Shown piece after piece: positions 25,006 to 38,400 of a DNA stretch of 64,000 bases. Within the stretch, counting starts at the first letter, position 1. Each line of letters starts with the position of its first letter. This DNA is from Nematostella vectensis (taxonomy: Eukaryota > Cnidaria > Anthozoa > Actiniaria > Edwardsiidae). The stretch is taken from NCBI RefSeq assembly GCF_932526225.1, contig NC_064037.1, positions 9,840,203 through 9,904,202 of the forward strand. Direction: 5' to 3'. Made by a program: the position numbers and the translations under genes. The notes beneath the pieces were generated by a model. That model saw only the letters and a program-made list of their open reading frames with translations. It was not told the origin of the DNA and did not search any database.

Positions 25006-25910
25006 TCACCCGGGTTCAAGTTGGTTTGCTAAAAAGGCGCCAACTGACTCTTGCGAAAGCCAAGATAGGGGTCTAGGGATTGTGCGGTAGGAGTCCATCC
25101 GGCACCCGAGTTGGCCTGGAATCGTAGTGTGTTTGGCCATAGCTCCTAACTTCTGAATCTGTAAGCGAGACAATACATCGGCAAGGGAATTTTCAACCCC
25201 TGGGATATGGCAGGCCTTAAACAGAACAGGGGCGTAGCCAGGGGGGGGCAGGGGGCCCGGGTCCCCCCTTCTAGCAGCCAAAAATACAGTAAATGTATGA
25301 GACATTATCTAAATTACAGGAGAAAATTTCTTGAAAGGACCTTTGGGCCCCCTCCTGTTAAAAATCCTGGCTACGCCGCTGCAGAATGTTGTTCTGAAGG
25401 CAAACAAGAACCAATTTCCGTACAAACACCATCAGGGATTTATCCTTGCAGTTGCACCGATTGATTACAGAGACTAAAGCTGCATTGTCTGTGTAAAATG
25501 TAATACATTATTACGCATATATTTTCTCCAAATACCTAGACTTAAAACTATAGGATAAAATTCTAAAAGAGCAATATTTTTACCCTTCCAGGAACTTGGT
25601 GCTCCCCATAACACCAGTGACTTCCAAAAATGGCTCCAATAACCCAGAGCCACAGCTGAATCAGTAAAAAGCTGAAGGGATTGGTTATCTTCCCAACTAT
25701 CATCCAGAAAAATGACCGTTAATGACCATTAAATTGTTGCAAAAATTGACCCCATACAGAAAGATCCTTTTTTGTCTCCATCGTAAGGCGGACAAAATGT
25801 GATGACCGAATTACACCTGAGGTCAGGTTGATCAGGCGGCTAAGGAAAGCTCTACCAGGTACATCAACTGAACAAGCAAAATTTAACTTGCCAATCAACG
25901 ATTGCAACGC
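25006..25910 (-). mobile_element. DIRS-like retroelement relic (RT-RNase H part)
   Basis: On the minus strand, in order: LQSLIGKLNFAC..VPGRAFL and ETKKDLSVWGQFLQQFNG (25907-25719), LFTDSAVALGYWSHFW and KNIALLEFYPIVLSLGIW (about 25660-25560), then, beyond an inserted MITE, FKACHIPGVENSLADVLSRL (about 25215). This is the RT tail and RNase H of tyrosine-recombinase (DIRS) elements. Stops and frameshifts show it is dead; the recombinase and termini are not seen. Confidence 0.75.
25227..25381. mobile_element. MITE with CAGGGGCGTAGCCAGG ends
   Basis: Left CAGGGGCGTAGCCAGG and right CCTGGCTACGCCGCTG are inverted copies with one or two mismatches. CAGAA occurs on both sides (25222-25226 and 25382-25386), a possible target duplication. 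G-rich and C-rich runs next to the ends extend the stem. It interrupts the RNase H region of the DIRS-like relic, so it is the younger insertion. Confidence 0.8.
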
Positions 25911-27013
25911 AAGTAAGGTAAGCTTTTTTCGGCGTTGATTGTTTACAATATGGGGTGCTTACAGTATGCCCTTGGAATAAATTTTATTTAATTATGTTTT
26001 ATTTGGTTACCATTAGACTCGACAATATTAGTTACCATTACACAATATTGCTCAACTGGGCTTGTCTGAATGTTCAAGAGAAAAGAAATAAGCTGTTGAT
26101 TTTAATCACATTGAAGTTATTGCATCCAAGTGTAAAATCTGCGAGGCTGTCAACGGCGCATAGTAATCTCTTATAAAAATTAAACTAAAGTAAGAGATAA
26201 CAGATGCTAACCTCGCTCCGAAAACTAATAGTTCTGAATTTTAGACGGTGAAAAATTATGAAATCCGTATCGAATGCGCCGGTGACAGCCTCGTGGATTT
26301 TATTTTGGTGCCGGAAGGGTAATAAAAGTTTGCTTCGCTCCCTATTCCGCCGAGCGTAACTAATTGTCCAACGGCCTCTGTCAAGGAGGCAAATTGCTGC
26401 TGTTTTAAAAAATGGCTAGCGGCCAGGGCAAATAGTTTAGCTCGGATATTTTGCCACATATCGAATGTAAGTTAACCCTATGGCATAGGTCTACGAGATA
26501 AAAATATATCGTTTGTTGTATTTTCCTTGCGAACGCCAGCCCAGTGAAATACAGAGATAGTGGCCTCTGCTAGCAGGGAACGACGGAATTTAAGTGCTAC
26601 CGAAAATGGCGCCTCCAACCTTGTTTCTTACCTTAGGGGGAGGGGGAAGTGAAGCTGTATATTTCGCTAAGAAAACCAACCCCAAATCGTTATTAGACAT
26701 ACATTTGACAACAACAAGACATGTTCTAAGGTTTAAGGCAATTTTATTGGCAACATTTCACAAAAAAATCGCTACTTCAATCCACTCGTTGTACCTCTAA
26801 GAAGAACAGCCGATTCGAAGCTACGAACAAAAACCATTGCCTGGGCTACCTGACCAAATATGGTTTTGTGTTACTATGACAATCTCGTTGACCAATCAGC
26901 TGCAGGATACAATATCTGTATTTCAGGAACTGAAAAACGCTACTCGCCCGCACAGAGCCTCCTCGCTTCGCTCGTCACGGGCTTTTTGGCTGAGCGTCAC
27001 GCACTGGACGAGA
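25911..27013. other. interval without recognised genes
   Basis: AT-rich sequence with scattered short frames and no recognisable domain or splice-linked coding signal. TTCGCTTCGCTC-like words near 26960 resemble the hairpin family at 24557. Confidence 0.4.
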
Positions 27014-27016
27014 TAA

Positions 27017-27576
27017 GGGCCCGGTCGCACTAGCAAGATGTTCAGGACATCTATGTTTAGATAAGCTCAAAAAGTGACAGATGTCCGTGACATGTTACGA
27101 AGCCAAGTGCGACCTCTGTTTTTACGCAACACGACAAATTCGCCGGTCGGGGCAAAACATCAAAGGAGCCGATGTCCTGCCCCAGGGCAGGACATCTACC
27201 TGATATCAGGGTAACTCTTTGTTTTTATTCTTATCGCGCAAAGAACGTAACTCACACAAAAAACGTAAATGGTCTCAAATAGCAATCTTCGCTTCGCCTT
27301 CAAAGCTAGAGGTGAATCCCTATAAAATCCCTTATTTCCAACAATCTGGCGGCGTGAGGAACGGTCAATTCTAAGCGAAACATGTACGTCTTCGCCTCCG
27401 GTGCATAATAGACAACTACATTTGCAATTAACTGAGGAACAGCAACAGCTATGCATCCGACTAACGCAGCACGATGTATATGTACATCCAAACGAAAAGC
27501 AGCAGATTATTTTCTATTCATGACTTCCTAAATGTCCCTGACATCTCCTGAACATCTTGCTAGTGCGACCGGGCCC
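27017..27576. mobile_element. non-autonomous Harbinger-like DNA transposon
   Basis: A 560-bp element. Both ends are the same 31-bp inverted repeat with no mismatch, beginning GGGCCCGGTCGCACTAGCAA. It is flanked by TAA on each side (27014-27016 and 27577-27579), the 3-bp target duplication typical of PIF/Harbinger elements. Internal GATGTCCTGCCCCAGGGCAG is palindromic. Short frames inside show no certain transposase domain. Perfect ends suggest recent mobility. Confidence 0.85.
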
Positions 27577-27603
27577 TAAGTCTGGAGGCTCTGGTACCCA
27601 GGA

Positions 27604-29414
27604 TTCGTGCGCGCGCTCTAAGTAAAAATTCCAAAACCATAACCGCGGCCGCAGGCCGCGCGCGAAGCTCCATAGGTATAGAAAAATGGTATATAACTAT
27701 GCGACTCAGTTTTTTTGGTCATTGCACGGGTACCCTGTGGTGTCGCCCGCCTGCCTGCCCGCCTGCCCGTGGGGCCAGCACAATTTGCAATAACTTAGCA
27801 AAACGCAACCACAGTGAAATAATTATACAAGAATATATTTTAGCACTATCCGAGAATGCTACATACTTAATAAAACCCCGAAAGCTGCATCGAAACAATA
27901 TTTAGTCTAATTTTTCCCGCGTTTTGCTCTTCTAACTCGCGGCCGACACCGTTATTAATTGATAAAGTTTTTGCATTATTTTCGTTGTGGCTAAAGCCCA
28001 GAAAGAAATTCGACACATCTTAACACTTTTATATTAAAAAGACGTACAAATGATCGATGGAAGGACAAAGGATGGGTTTGGAAAAAGAAGTTAAGTAAGA
28101 CGTCAATTTTATAATCTTCGTCGGAGCTATGAAAAACTCGTGTGTTGATATATTTCTAGCACTCAAACAGTTAAAGCCATGATGGAATGTTGCTGTTTTA
28201 TTATACCTAGTTACTAACTAGTAATTCAGCTGGTTTGTTCATACATTATCCCGACCCATTAAAAGGATAGAAATTGTGCGATTTATTGTTCGTAAACAAA
28301 CGTCGCGTTTGTTTTAGAAAATTTTGTTATTTCTTTGCTTTTAATTCATTCAAGAAGTGAACTAACCTAAAGCTTTTTATGGGATATCTTTTTAACTGTA
28401 AATTTCTTTTAACTGTAAATATCTGGAGATTCTTCATCACATTTAAGTTCTGTCAGCTCTTTTATGAAAGATATCGAGCGAGGAACGGTTTTAGTTTATA
28501 TTTTGTGAGTTCGAAGAACATTTAAAATTGAAAATAAATTCTGGTTTAAATTTTAGGGAAAAAAAAGGTTGATGAAGGGTAATAGGTTCTAAAAAGATCT
28601 GCTTTACCTACGCAGTTCCCTTTGTGCATGATTCTTTTTCACAAAAAGATATCTTGAATACCCCAGCTCAACGTTTAGTCATACAACATCTCAAAACTCC
28701 CATCTCTTTCATAGAAAACTTAAGACAGCTTTTTGTTAGGAGCATTTAGTTCGATACCTATAGTTTTTCTCTACAGCTTTTCCTAAAAAAAGGTCAAAAG
28801 GCAATTCAACCTCTGGCTCATTAGCCCCTAAAAAACAGACTTCACATATTATTTTTTTTTTGTTTAACGTTCTATTTTAAAGGTTACTTGGAATTATTAT
28901 TAAATTTTAGGTTTATCAATTAGGTTTTGTGCAGCATAAACATTTATATCTTTAGTATTCTTCCGTAGTGTTTTGTCACTGTTCTCTAATTTTTTGCCAG
29001 CTTAAAAGGCATGATGCTAAGACAGGATGTATTCATTAATACAGCTAAGTAACAAAAAGTTAGATAATAGTTACAAATGAAAACTTGTTATAAAAAAACT
29101 GGACCAGCTAGAAAAAAAAATTAAAGTAGTCAGAAACTATGGCTAAAATAGATACCATAGATTGTACGCTGGCTGGCTTTTAGGCAGTGCCTAAATCTAT
29201 ATATTTTGCGTGGGCTACCTGTGGTAGCTGGTCTTACTTTATGAAGGCTCGGCAGCTCAGCATAAGGCCAAAGATACGTAAATATGGCCGACAACAAGTG
29301 ACGCATTTTATCCAAATTACCCTCTCCAAATCATCCCATCTTTAGAAATCACCTGTAAGCGACTCCAAGACACTTTCAAAGATATCGCTTCTGTATGATA
29401 CAATCAATGAAGTT
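27604..29414. other. upstream region of the live ESS2 copy
   Basis: 27604-27645 and about 29205-29414 match the two halves of the 19.83-20.02-kb promoter. The 1.6 kb between them is unrelated to that promoter and contains no recognised gene. The ESS2 5' flank thus seems to have been split by inserted DNA. A short segment with GGCTCGGCAGCTCAGC near 29250 is also absent from copy 1. Confidence 0.45.
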
Positions 29415-32400
29415 ATGGCTTTGGTAAAACGCGACGATAATTTGGCCGTGGCAGTTCCAGAGTCGGCTAAAAACGTATCGAAAAAGAATGTGAAGGTTTT
29501 GGATGAAGATACCTATGTCCAGGTTAGTAGATCTCGCTGGTAGCTAAACTTTTTTTAGTTTGTATCTTGCTGTACCGTAGGATAAGTTTGCTTGGTGGGA
29601 GAGAGTTATTGATGAAAATGAAGTATAACCTTTAAGTTTATAGTACTTTCATGTTCAGTATTAGGTCTTATTAGCATACCTGCCAACTCTCCCGGTTTTT
29701 TATCAAATCTCCCGGTCTCCCGGTTTTACCATAAATCTCCCGGTTCATGAGCAAATTTTAATCAGTCTATTTGTTTTTGAAGTAAAAGTTGGATCCTAGC
29801 CACAAAGTTCAGCAATTCTTATACTGTAGTTTCTATCCAAGTTTATGACTTTTTCAGTTTTTTTTTTTAAACTAAAAGGTCTCGGTAAAGGTAAACGACG
29901 TGTCCGCGGAAAAAAAATATTGTCGCGCCACAATTTTCACTACATGTACAAACTATATATCAAATAAAAGATTGAATTATCTCCTGCAAGTTTTTTTTTT
30001 TGCAATAGCTAATTCCAGTTTTGAGTTTTTAGTTTTGAGGCCTCAAACTTAAAAGTCAGAGTTTACGCTAGAGCATAATGCACCTTCGCGTTATTGCGCA
30101 TGCACTTGCATGTAATTGCATCTCAATGACAGATAGATTATCTACCAAAGTGTTGAGGACTTTTTGTTATTTGACACTGTCAACAAAATATCACGAATCA
30201 AAGTTGGAACTCTCATTTCTGGCAGAATTTGGAGACGAAAAGTGCTATAGAAGCTTTCTTCAGTTGAAAATAAAAAATTCCTCAAACACTTTATGACATG
30301 GCATAATTATCTATTATCTATCAGATCCCTAAAATGTGAAGGCGATATCTTAAAACCCGTCGCAAGGTTACGCCAGACAAGCAGGAGTTTTCGCCTAAAA
30401 GTAATACGCTAGAAAAGTCAAAGATTTGTCGTGAATTCACAGTCAACAGGTCACGGGAAACAGCAAAGGCCCATTTTAGCCGTCTTAGAATGCGATTTAT
30501 GGAAATTTTTTTTTGCAAAAATAAAGTTTAAGAACTATTAATACAGGTTTTACAAAAACCACAAAAACAAACAGTGGTGTCAAATTTTACCTTTACCAAG
30601 ACTTTAAGATCTAAATAATCAATGAGCCTTCTGCAGGCGTTTCTTGTAGACCACAGGACTACCGCAATACCAAAATGCTTGCATATATCGACCAATCAAG
30701 TTTGACCATTTTCGTGCAAATTGTTGAGAAATTGGCTCATACTTTGGAGCTGTTTTCGCGCGAGTTTGTAAGTTGGCGTTGTAAATCATGCCAGCCACAA
30801 TACAAATTTCAAGGCTCATCAAAGTGATTTTTTAGGCGCTCTGGGGTCAGGATACGATGGAATAAAAATGCTGGTCTCTCAAAAAGTAGTTGAAATTGAT
30901 GTTCTTGACATCGAACCATTAGTCCAGTCAATCTAGTGTTTTACCAAAAAGTAATTGCAACACAAGTAATTTCGAAAGGGAACATTGCGAAAATTTCTAT
31001 AAAAGTTTTCGCCATTTTATCATATTTTATCAAATAGATATAAACTGAGATTGTACAAGCGTAATATCGATTGAATATATTATTCAGAATATTTGTTACA
31101 AAGTTGAATGAATTTCTGTAAAAACAGACTTTTTTTACTCCTCATATTTTCTTTCGCCTTACGACAGGGTACACAACAACAATAAGAAAACAAAAGAACA
31201 CGCACATCTTCGAGCAAAACTCTCGTGATTTGCTAATCCCCCCCCCCCCCCCCCACCCTCACCCCATACCCCCTCCCTCCCCCCTTAAATAATCTCCCGG
31301 TTTTTCAAGTCTGGGGGTTGGCAGGTATGTTATAGATAACTATAGATAATAGTGTAACTCTGAGGCTCAGCTTAGGGAAAGGGAAGGTCAGTGGGTCAGT
31401 AAGATATATAAATTCTTTTTTTTCCATAATCGCGCTATTCTAGAATGTGAGATTTTTTGTCAGTTGTAATGTTTTGGTGTCTCGCGCCACTATTCTGATG
31501 TAAGTAAGCTTGTAACGTTTCACCTTCTTCAGTCTGCCCTGAAGAAGTCTTATTAAAGACGAAAATTTGGCAGAGTTGAATTCCAGTTTTTGGTGTATTG
31601 TATTCATTCTTCAGGTTCACAAACACGACTATTTATAAAGGGGTGACTGGTTTATAATGCCATTGAAAAATACCATTTCCCCAGAAAACAGGCCTCTGTA
31701 AACAGGTTGTCTGTTTCGGCAGCTATCAATGAGATTACTAGAATGGAATCTGTAAAGTTTGATACTAATGATGGTGGTCTAGAAATTGTGCTAATCATCT
31801 CCTGTCTCAATTTTAGTCTGTAGATAAAATAATCCAAAGAGATTTTTTCCCTGAGCTTTCCAAGCTGAGAGCACAACATGAGTACCTTGACGCTGTGGAA
31901 CACAATGATACAGAGCGGCTCCGTGAGATATCATCACGGTACCAGTCCAACCAAACTCCACATCTTGGTGAGTTTACAATATTACAATAACATTTTCAGC
32001 ACAATACAAATTTTGATATTTCTATGACGTAGTTTTCGAATACAATGTCCTTTTTTAATTCGACTAGAATGCCCTTTTTCAATTTGAATTTGATTTCCTT
32101 TTTCAATTGACTACAATGTCCTTTTCAATTCAACTAGGATGTCCTTTTTCAATTGACTACAATGTCCTTTTCAATTCAACTAGGATGTCCTTTTTCAATT
32201 GACTACAATGTCCTTTTTAATTCAACTAGGATGTCCTTTTTCAATTGACTACAATGTCCTTTTCAATTCAACTAGGATGTCCTTTTTCAATTGACTACAA
32301 TGTCCTTCTCAATTCAACTAGGATGTTTTTTTTTTCAATTGACTACAATGTCCTTTTCAATTCAACAGGATGTCTTTTTTCAATTTGACTATGATGTTCT

Positions 32401-35400
32401 TTTTCAATTCAACTAGGATGTCCTGTTTCAATTGACTACAATGTCCTTTTCAATTCAACTAGGATGTCCTTTTTTAATTGACTATAATGTCCTTATTAAT
32501 TCAACTAGGATGTCCTTTTTCAATTGACTACAATGTCCTTTTCAATTCAACTAGGATGTCCTTATTCAATTGACTACAATGTCCTTTTCAATTCAACTAG
32601 GATGTCCTTTTTAAATTGACTATAATGTCCTTATTAATTCAACTAGGATGTCCTTTTTCAATTGACTAGGATGTCCTTTTCAATTCAACTAGGATGTCCT
32701 TTTTCAATTGACTACAATGTCCTTTTCAATTCAAAAGGATGTCTTTTTTCAATTTGACTATGATGTTCTTCTCAATTCAACTAGGATGTTTTTTTTTTCA
32801 ATTGACTACAATGTCCTTATTAATTCAACTAGGATGTCCTTTTTCAATTGACTACAATGTCCTTTTCAATTCAACTAGGATGTCCTGTTTCAATTGACTA
32901 CAATGTCCTTTTCAATTCAACTAGGATGTCCTTTTTCAATTGACTATAATGTCCTTATTAATTCAACTAGGATGTCCTTTTTCAATTGACTACAATGTCC
33001 TTTTCAATTCAACTAGGATGTCCTTTTTCAATTGACTACAATGTCCTTATTAATTCAACTAGGATGTCCTTTTTCAATTGACTACAATGTCCTTTTCAAT
33101 TCAACTAGGATGTCCTGTTTCAATTGACTACAATGTCCTTTTCAATTCAACTAGGATGTCCTTTTTCAATTGACTATAATGTCCTTATTAATTCAACTAG
33201 GATGTCCTTTTTCAATTGACTACAATGTCCTTTTCAATTCAACTAGGATGTCCTTTTTCAATTGACTACAATGTCCTTTTCAATTCCAGGATGTCTTTTT
33301 TCAATTTGACTATGATGTTCTTTTTTAATTCGACTCACAATGATATTAATGCTTTTGTTTTTATACTCTTCTTTTTACTAAATTAAGCTAATGACATTAT
33401 ACTCTAAATATAAATGCTATCTACTGTATGGAGTATTTCTTCTCTTATGAACTTTCCCAAATGTACAGTATGTAATTTAACTATTGCTCACCCAAGCAAG
33501 TTCTAGAAACTACTAAATGGCTTTTCATTTGTATTTGTCATACTACTTCCTAGAATACCTTTGAAATAGCCTGCTTTAGTAAAATAAATAATATCGCTTT
33601 CACAAACTATCTACAAAAATGTATCTTATTTACAAAGACTTTTTCAACTTTTATAACAAATAATCTGAATCCTACTTTTAACAATACTAGACAGGGCCTC
33701 TGACAGGATGCGGAGATGCAGATCCGCAACCTAGCCATTTTCCACAACTTCCGCACCCTGAGCCGATTTTCCAAAATTTTGGTTCTTTCAAGAAATTAAG
33801 CAAAAAAGAAGCCTAAACTTAATTTGCAATGTATTCTTTCACGATATTGTTAATTGTTTTGAGTTCAAAACGTAAAGAAATGGGGAAAAAGCAGTTGTTT
33901 TTATACTTTCACGACGATGTCAATTCATAAGCTGTAAAATCTACCAGGCGTTTTAAGTATGTAGCTGACGTAGACTGAGTTCTAGCCCCATTTCACATTC
34001 CTCTTTTTCAAATAAAACCTCGCATATGTTGCCTCCCATTATCCACTGTAAACTAAAGCACATAATTAACACAAAAGAGATGTATATCACATTGCAGAGA
34101 AAGATTAGGATGTTTTTGCATCGTTGACGTTCCTGGAATCAGTTCCAGCAACGTGAGATTCCTGGTTACCACATACAATAGAGTTACCGTGGTTGCGAAG
34201 AAATTCCTTGATGCGAATTCATACTAGTGTAATACTAGTGTAAGTCCCAATTCATACATAGCGCTCCTGTCGTGCCAAATGTAATTGTTTGGATTCTGCA
34301 CATGAACAGTTCGACGTCTGAATCAATTAAGTTCGGCATGGTGCTAAGCACAGCTACACCTGTCGTGCTGCACAGCAAAGCATGACACTGATTCAAACGT
34401 CGAGCTTCTGATGTGCCGAATCAAACACCATGTTTGTTTTATTTTGTGCAACAGAAACTACACTAAAAATAAACTTTTACTACACGCAAATCTATTGAGC
34501 ACGACTTATTTAGTGTGACGTCAATAGAAATAGGCAATTAGATTAGGCACGGCAGAAGCAACATTGAGATATCAGGCTCAACAAAGACAAGCAAGAGTGA
34601 GTAGAGGAAAAATGCAATTTCAAAGACATTTGTACATGCGTGAAATAACATGCTGTTCTCACGTACATACAGTATGTGATATTACACAACATTAACGGAG
34701 GGAAATTCGTGGTACTCAGCTTACTCTTCATTTTGCGTTGTTGTTTAACTAATATTGAGGATTTATTACGATATTGTAATATAGACTTTTGTAGACCGTA
34801 TAGATTGTTCCAAATTTTGATATTTGTGTATTATATAGATAAAAATCAACGACTATCGTGTAATTAGATATGTCATATATCCTGTACCTGCAAGTGAGTA
34901 AAAAAAAAGGTTGATCACCCCACAAAAAAAAACACTTCCCCACCCTCCTAAAATCTGTGAAATTTCGATTTTTGTCCGCAACTTTCTACCCAAAATTTCC
35001 ACAAAATTTGAAGATTTTTTCCGCATCCGATCAGAGGTCCTAACTAGAGTTTACTACAATCAAATCACAGTTTTTAAATCTAATATTTTAAGGTCCTTTT
35101 TACTCATTTTCTATTTTAAGTCCTTCACAACAAGGGGTCTGCATAGAAAAGCTGAAATTGGTAAAATTGGTCAGCAGAAACTACACTGTTTTCCGTAAAA
35201 CATTGCATTCTAACCCTCTGTTGATTTATTTTTGAAATGTATCATATAATTAATAGCAACAGTGCTGAAGAATAAAAAAAATGACTTATTTAAAAGTCTA
35301 AGTTTTAAAGATTGTTTGTTTTGATTCCTACAAAAGGACTGTATGTAGACAAAAGTATAATGTCATAGCTGGCTTTTATTCTGTATTGTACTAAGGTTTA

Positions 35401-38400
35401 GGTTTCAAAATATAACAGTATAGTCATATTTTCACAGAACAGTTAGCCAAAAAGTTAAATGATCAGCCATCAAATACCATTTTTCCCAGTGGCTCCATTC
35501 CATTTCTCTGTGTTCTTTTACTGCAACTTATACAGTAATTTTCAATAAATAATAGTTAATTTTATGACTTTGAATACAGCAACTCCAGCCACTTTTGACA
35601 CCCCTAGCACCATCCAAGGAACCCCTTTACGACAAGGCGAGGTGTCATCTATGCACAGAGAGCAACCGAACCAGTCACAAGAGGGTGATAAACGAACCAA
35701 AGACCCTTCAAACCTTCCACTGGACAAATTCTTAGCCAAGCACACAAGTGAGGATAATGCTTCATTTGAACAAATCATGGAGACGGCCAGGGAAAAACAC
35801 CGAGAAAAATATGAGTGGCTTTATAAGAAAGAGGAGGAGCATTCAGAAATCCAGCAAGCAAGTTTAGCGCTTCCCTCAGGAAAGGAGGGAGAGCAACTTA
35901 TGATTGAACAGCGACCAGCAATGGTCGAGACATGGACCTACAAAAATAAAAATGCACTTATGTATGTCCCTGAGGGTACAGAACACTCAGTGATTGAACA
36001 AATTGAAAAGAAGGCTAAGGGAACACAAGAGGTTATGCATGAAAATACTAGGTTTAGTAGAAACCCATTTCCTGACGCTAGTTGTAGTGGGATGCTGGCT
36101 GATGCGTCAGCAGCAAAGCTGGCTCAGCAGCAAGGCAAGATTGGAGTTGATGGGCAGGTGATTGCCCCATCAGAGACTCCAAAAGTCAATGGGTTTGGGT
36201 TTATTGCCACTCCCTCGCCTGCACCAGGTAAGAAAGTACCAACAGTTGTTGCCTTTTGCATCAAAATGTATCTATATAAGCAGTGAATTGACCCATTGAC
36301 ACTGAAAACCTTACAGTACCCCTTCCAACATCATCACCAGGAACACTGTTACTGCCACCACACAGCACAAACAGTAGTGTAGATTAATGCTACCCTCTTG
36401 ACCAACATCTTGTATCCCCTCACAAAATCCTCACCGTTACCACAAACCCTTTCCCCCACAACATCACAAACAGCCGCTAAACACACTATAAACACACTAC
36501 AATCAGCACCACTACCTATCACTGTAGCTACACCAAAAAGACTAACACAAACTGCACTCCATTTTCCCTGGCACTGCAGTATTCATGTTATTTATCTTTA
36601 CTTAACCAATTGTGTTACACTTTATAAAGATATGTGTTGAGAAACATGATTGTATACCTGCCAACTCTTCCAGTTTTCGCGGGAGACTCCCAGTTTTGAG
36701 ACTTCAAACTTCCTATACATTTACTCTATTATACAGTCCTTGTATTTGAAACACAATCTCCCGGTTTTTTAGTTTTCAATGCTTTCAATGTTGGCAAGTA
36801 TTGAATTGCGTTCTACTGTTAAAACTATTGCAATCGAACAGCATAGCTCTGAGTTAATGTTAATGTCAAATAACAAATGTAATAATGTAGTCTGAGGTTG
36901 TTTCTTTCTTATAGGTGTTGATGCCTCTCCATTGATGACATGGGGTAGTATTGATGGCACCCCTTTCCGCCTTGATGGGAGTGACACGCCCAAGCCTAGC
37001 ACCCCGGGTCCTGGCTTCAGGATGCCAGAGCCCAAGCCTAGGGAGAAGCTTGGGCACGCCTTGGCGGAGAGAGTTAGCAGACAGCATCGGGACAAGAAAC
37101 GGGACGCAAGGGCAAGGGCTGCAGCGATGATAGGGAGGTAACTAAAGGAAACTTTGAGAACCATGAAATTCTTCTTAGACAAATTAACTTCTCCTACAAG
37201 GGGAAATATCAATGTTTGTTCTAGAAACTGTACTGTATGTTGCCTACTGTATGTGTCAATTGGCACTCAGAGGGTAGGAATTTCACACATGGGTTGTCAC
37301 CTGGCCATGGTATGAAGTAATGCTCCGTGTAAGAACTAGGCAACCTAACAGCATATGCACGCGTGTATATCAAAAATGCCTTTGTTAATATTTGAAATTT
37401 GATTGGTCAAGACAAAAAATTACAAACATAAGTTACACTTTAAACTAAATGCTGCCTAATTTTTTTTTTGATATTTGAGTTTTAGGATTTATTAGTATGT
37501 GTAATATGGCTTATTAGACAAATTTAACGTTGGGAACCTTGTGAAAATTATGTCAAGCAAAAACTATTGTTCTTTCTTCTTTTGATTGGTTTACAGAAAA
37601 TCTCAGATAAGATATATTAGGGAGCACATGTTTCATGTAATTTCCTCAAAATCTCACTACATATATTCTATATCTTGTGCGTGTGTGTTTTAGCCGTAGG
37701 ACAATGAGACTTTGCCTAGTTCTTGCATGGGTGATTACTTAAAAAGTCTGTCAGCCGCCATTTTGTCATCTTACTAGCATTATACCAAGTCTGGAAGAGC
37801 ATCCATTTCTAATGGCTGATTCGTGGAAGGTTTTGCCATACTGTTTTCTACTCTTGACTCTGGTAAATGGAGCATTTTTATGGTTAATTTGAGATTTCAT
37901 TACATACATTTGCTAAAAATATTTGATGAATAAGGCTGGTTAACTATGACAATCACACACCCCTTGGCCGCCAAAACTTGGCTCATTAAAGGATCATCAA
38001 TTACAATATTTTTTTCCATATGATAATGTATGACTTCGAACCTCCCCTTAGCAAATCATGGGTACATGCATGGATGGATGGTATAAATGGTATGGATGGA
38101 TGGTATCATACAACTGCCAAGAACAGGTTTTCAACCCTATTGATTTCATCATTAGGACCTTTCATTACCACTTACAATTTTCTAAATGCTGTCATATTTT
38201 GTTAATTTGCAGTAGCCAAGGTCAACCAAGCTCTGTAAAGAGACTGAACAGCATGTCTCCTGCAGCTCAGCTGTTGGCGTCCAAAAGATTGGGAATAAGA
38301 ATGGGCACAGACAAGGCATTACAAGCAAGCTATACCCCTTCTCCTTCGCACAGGGGTGAAGCCACACCCAAGAGCACCCCAGGCCATTCAACACCTAGGA

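Noticed and set aside
32040-33330. Regularly spaced repeats that might suggest a CRISPR array
   Set aside because: Direct head-to-tail minisatellite with no unique spacers, inside a eukaryotic intron.
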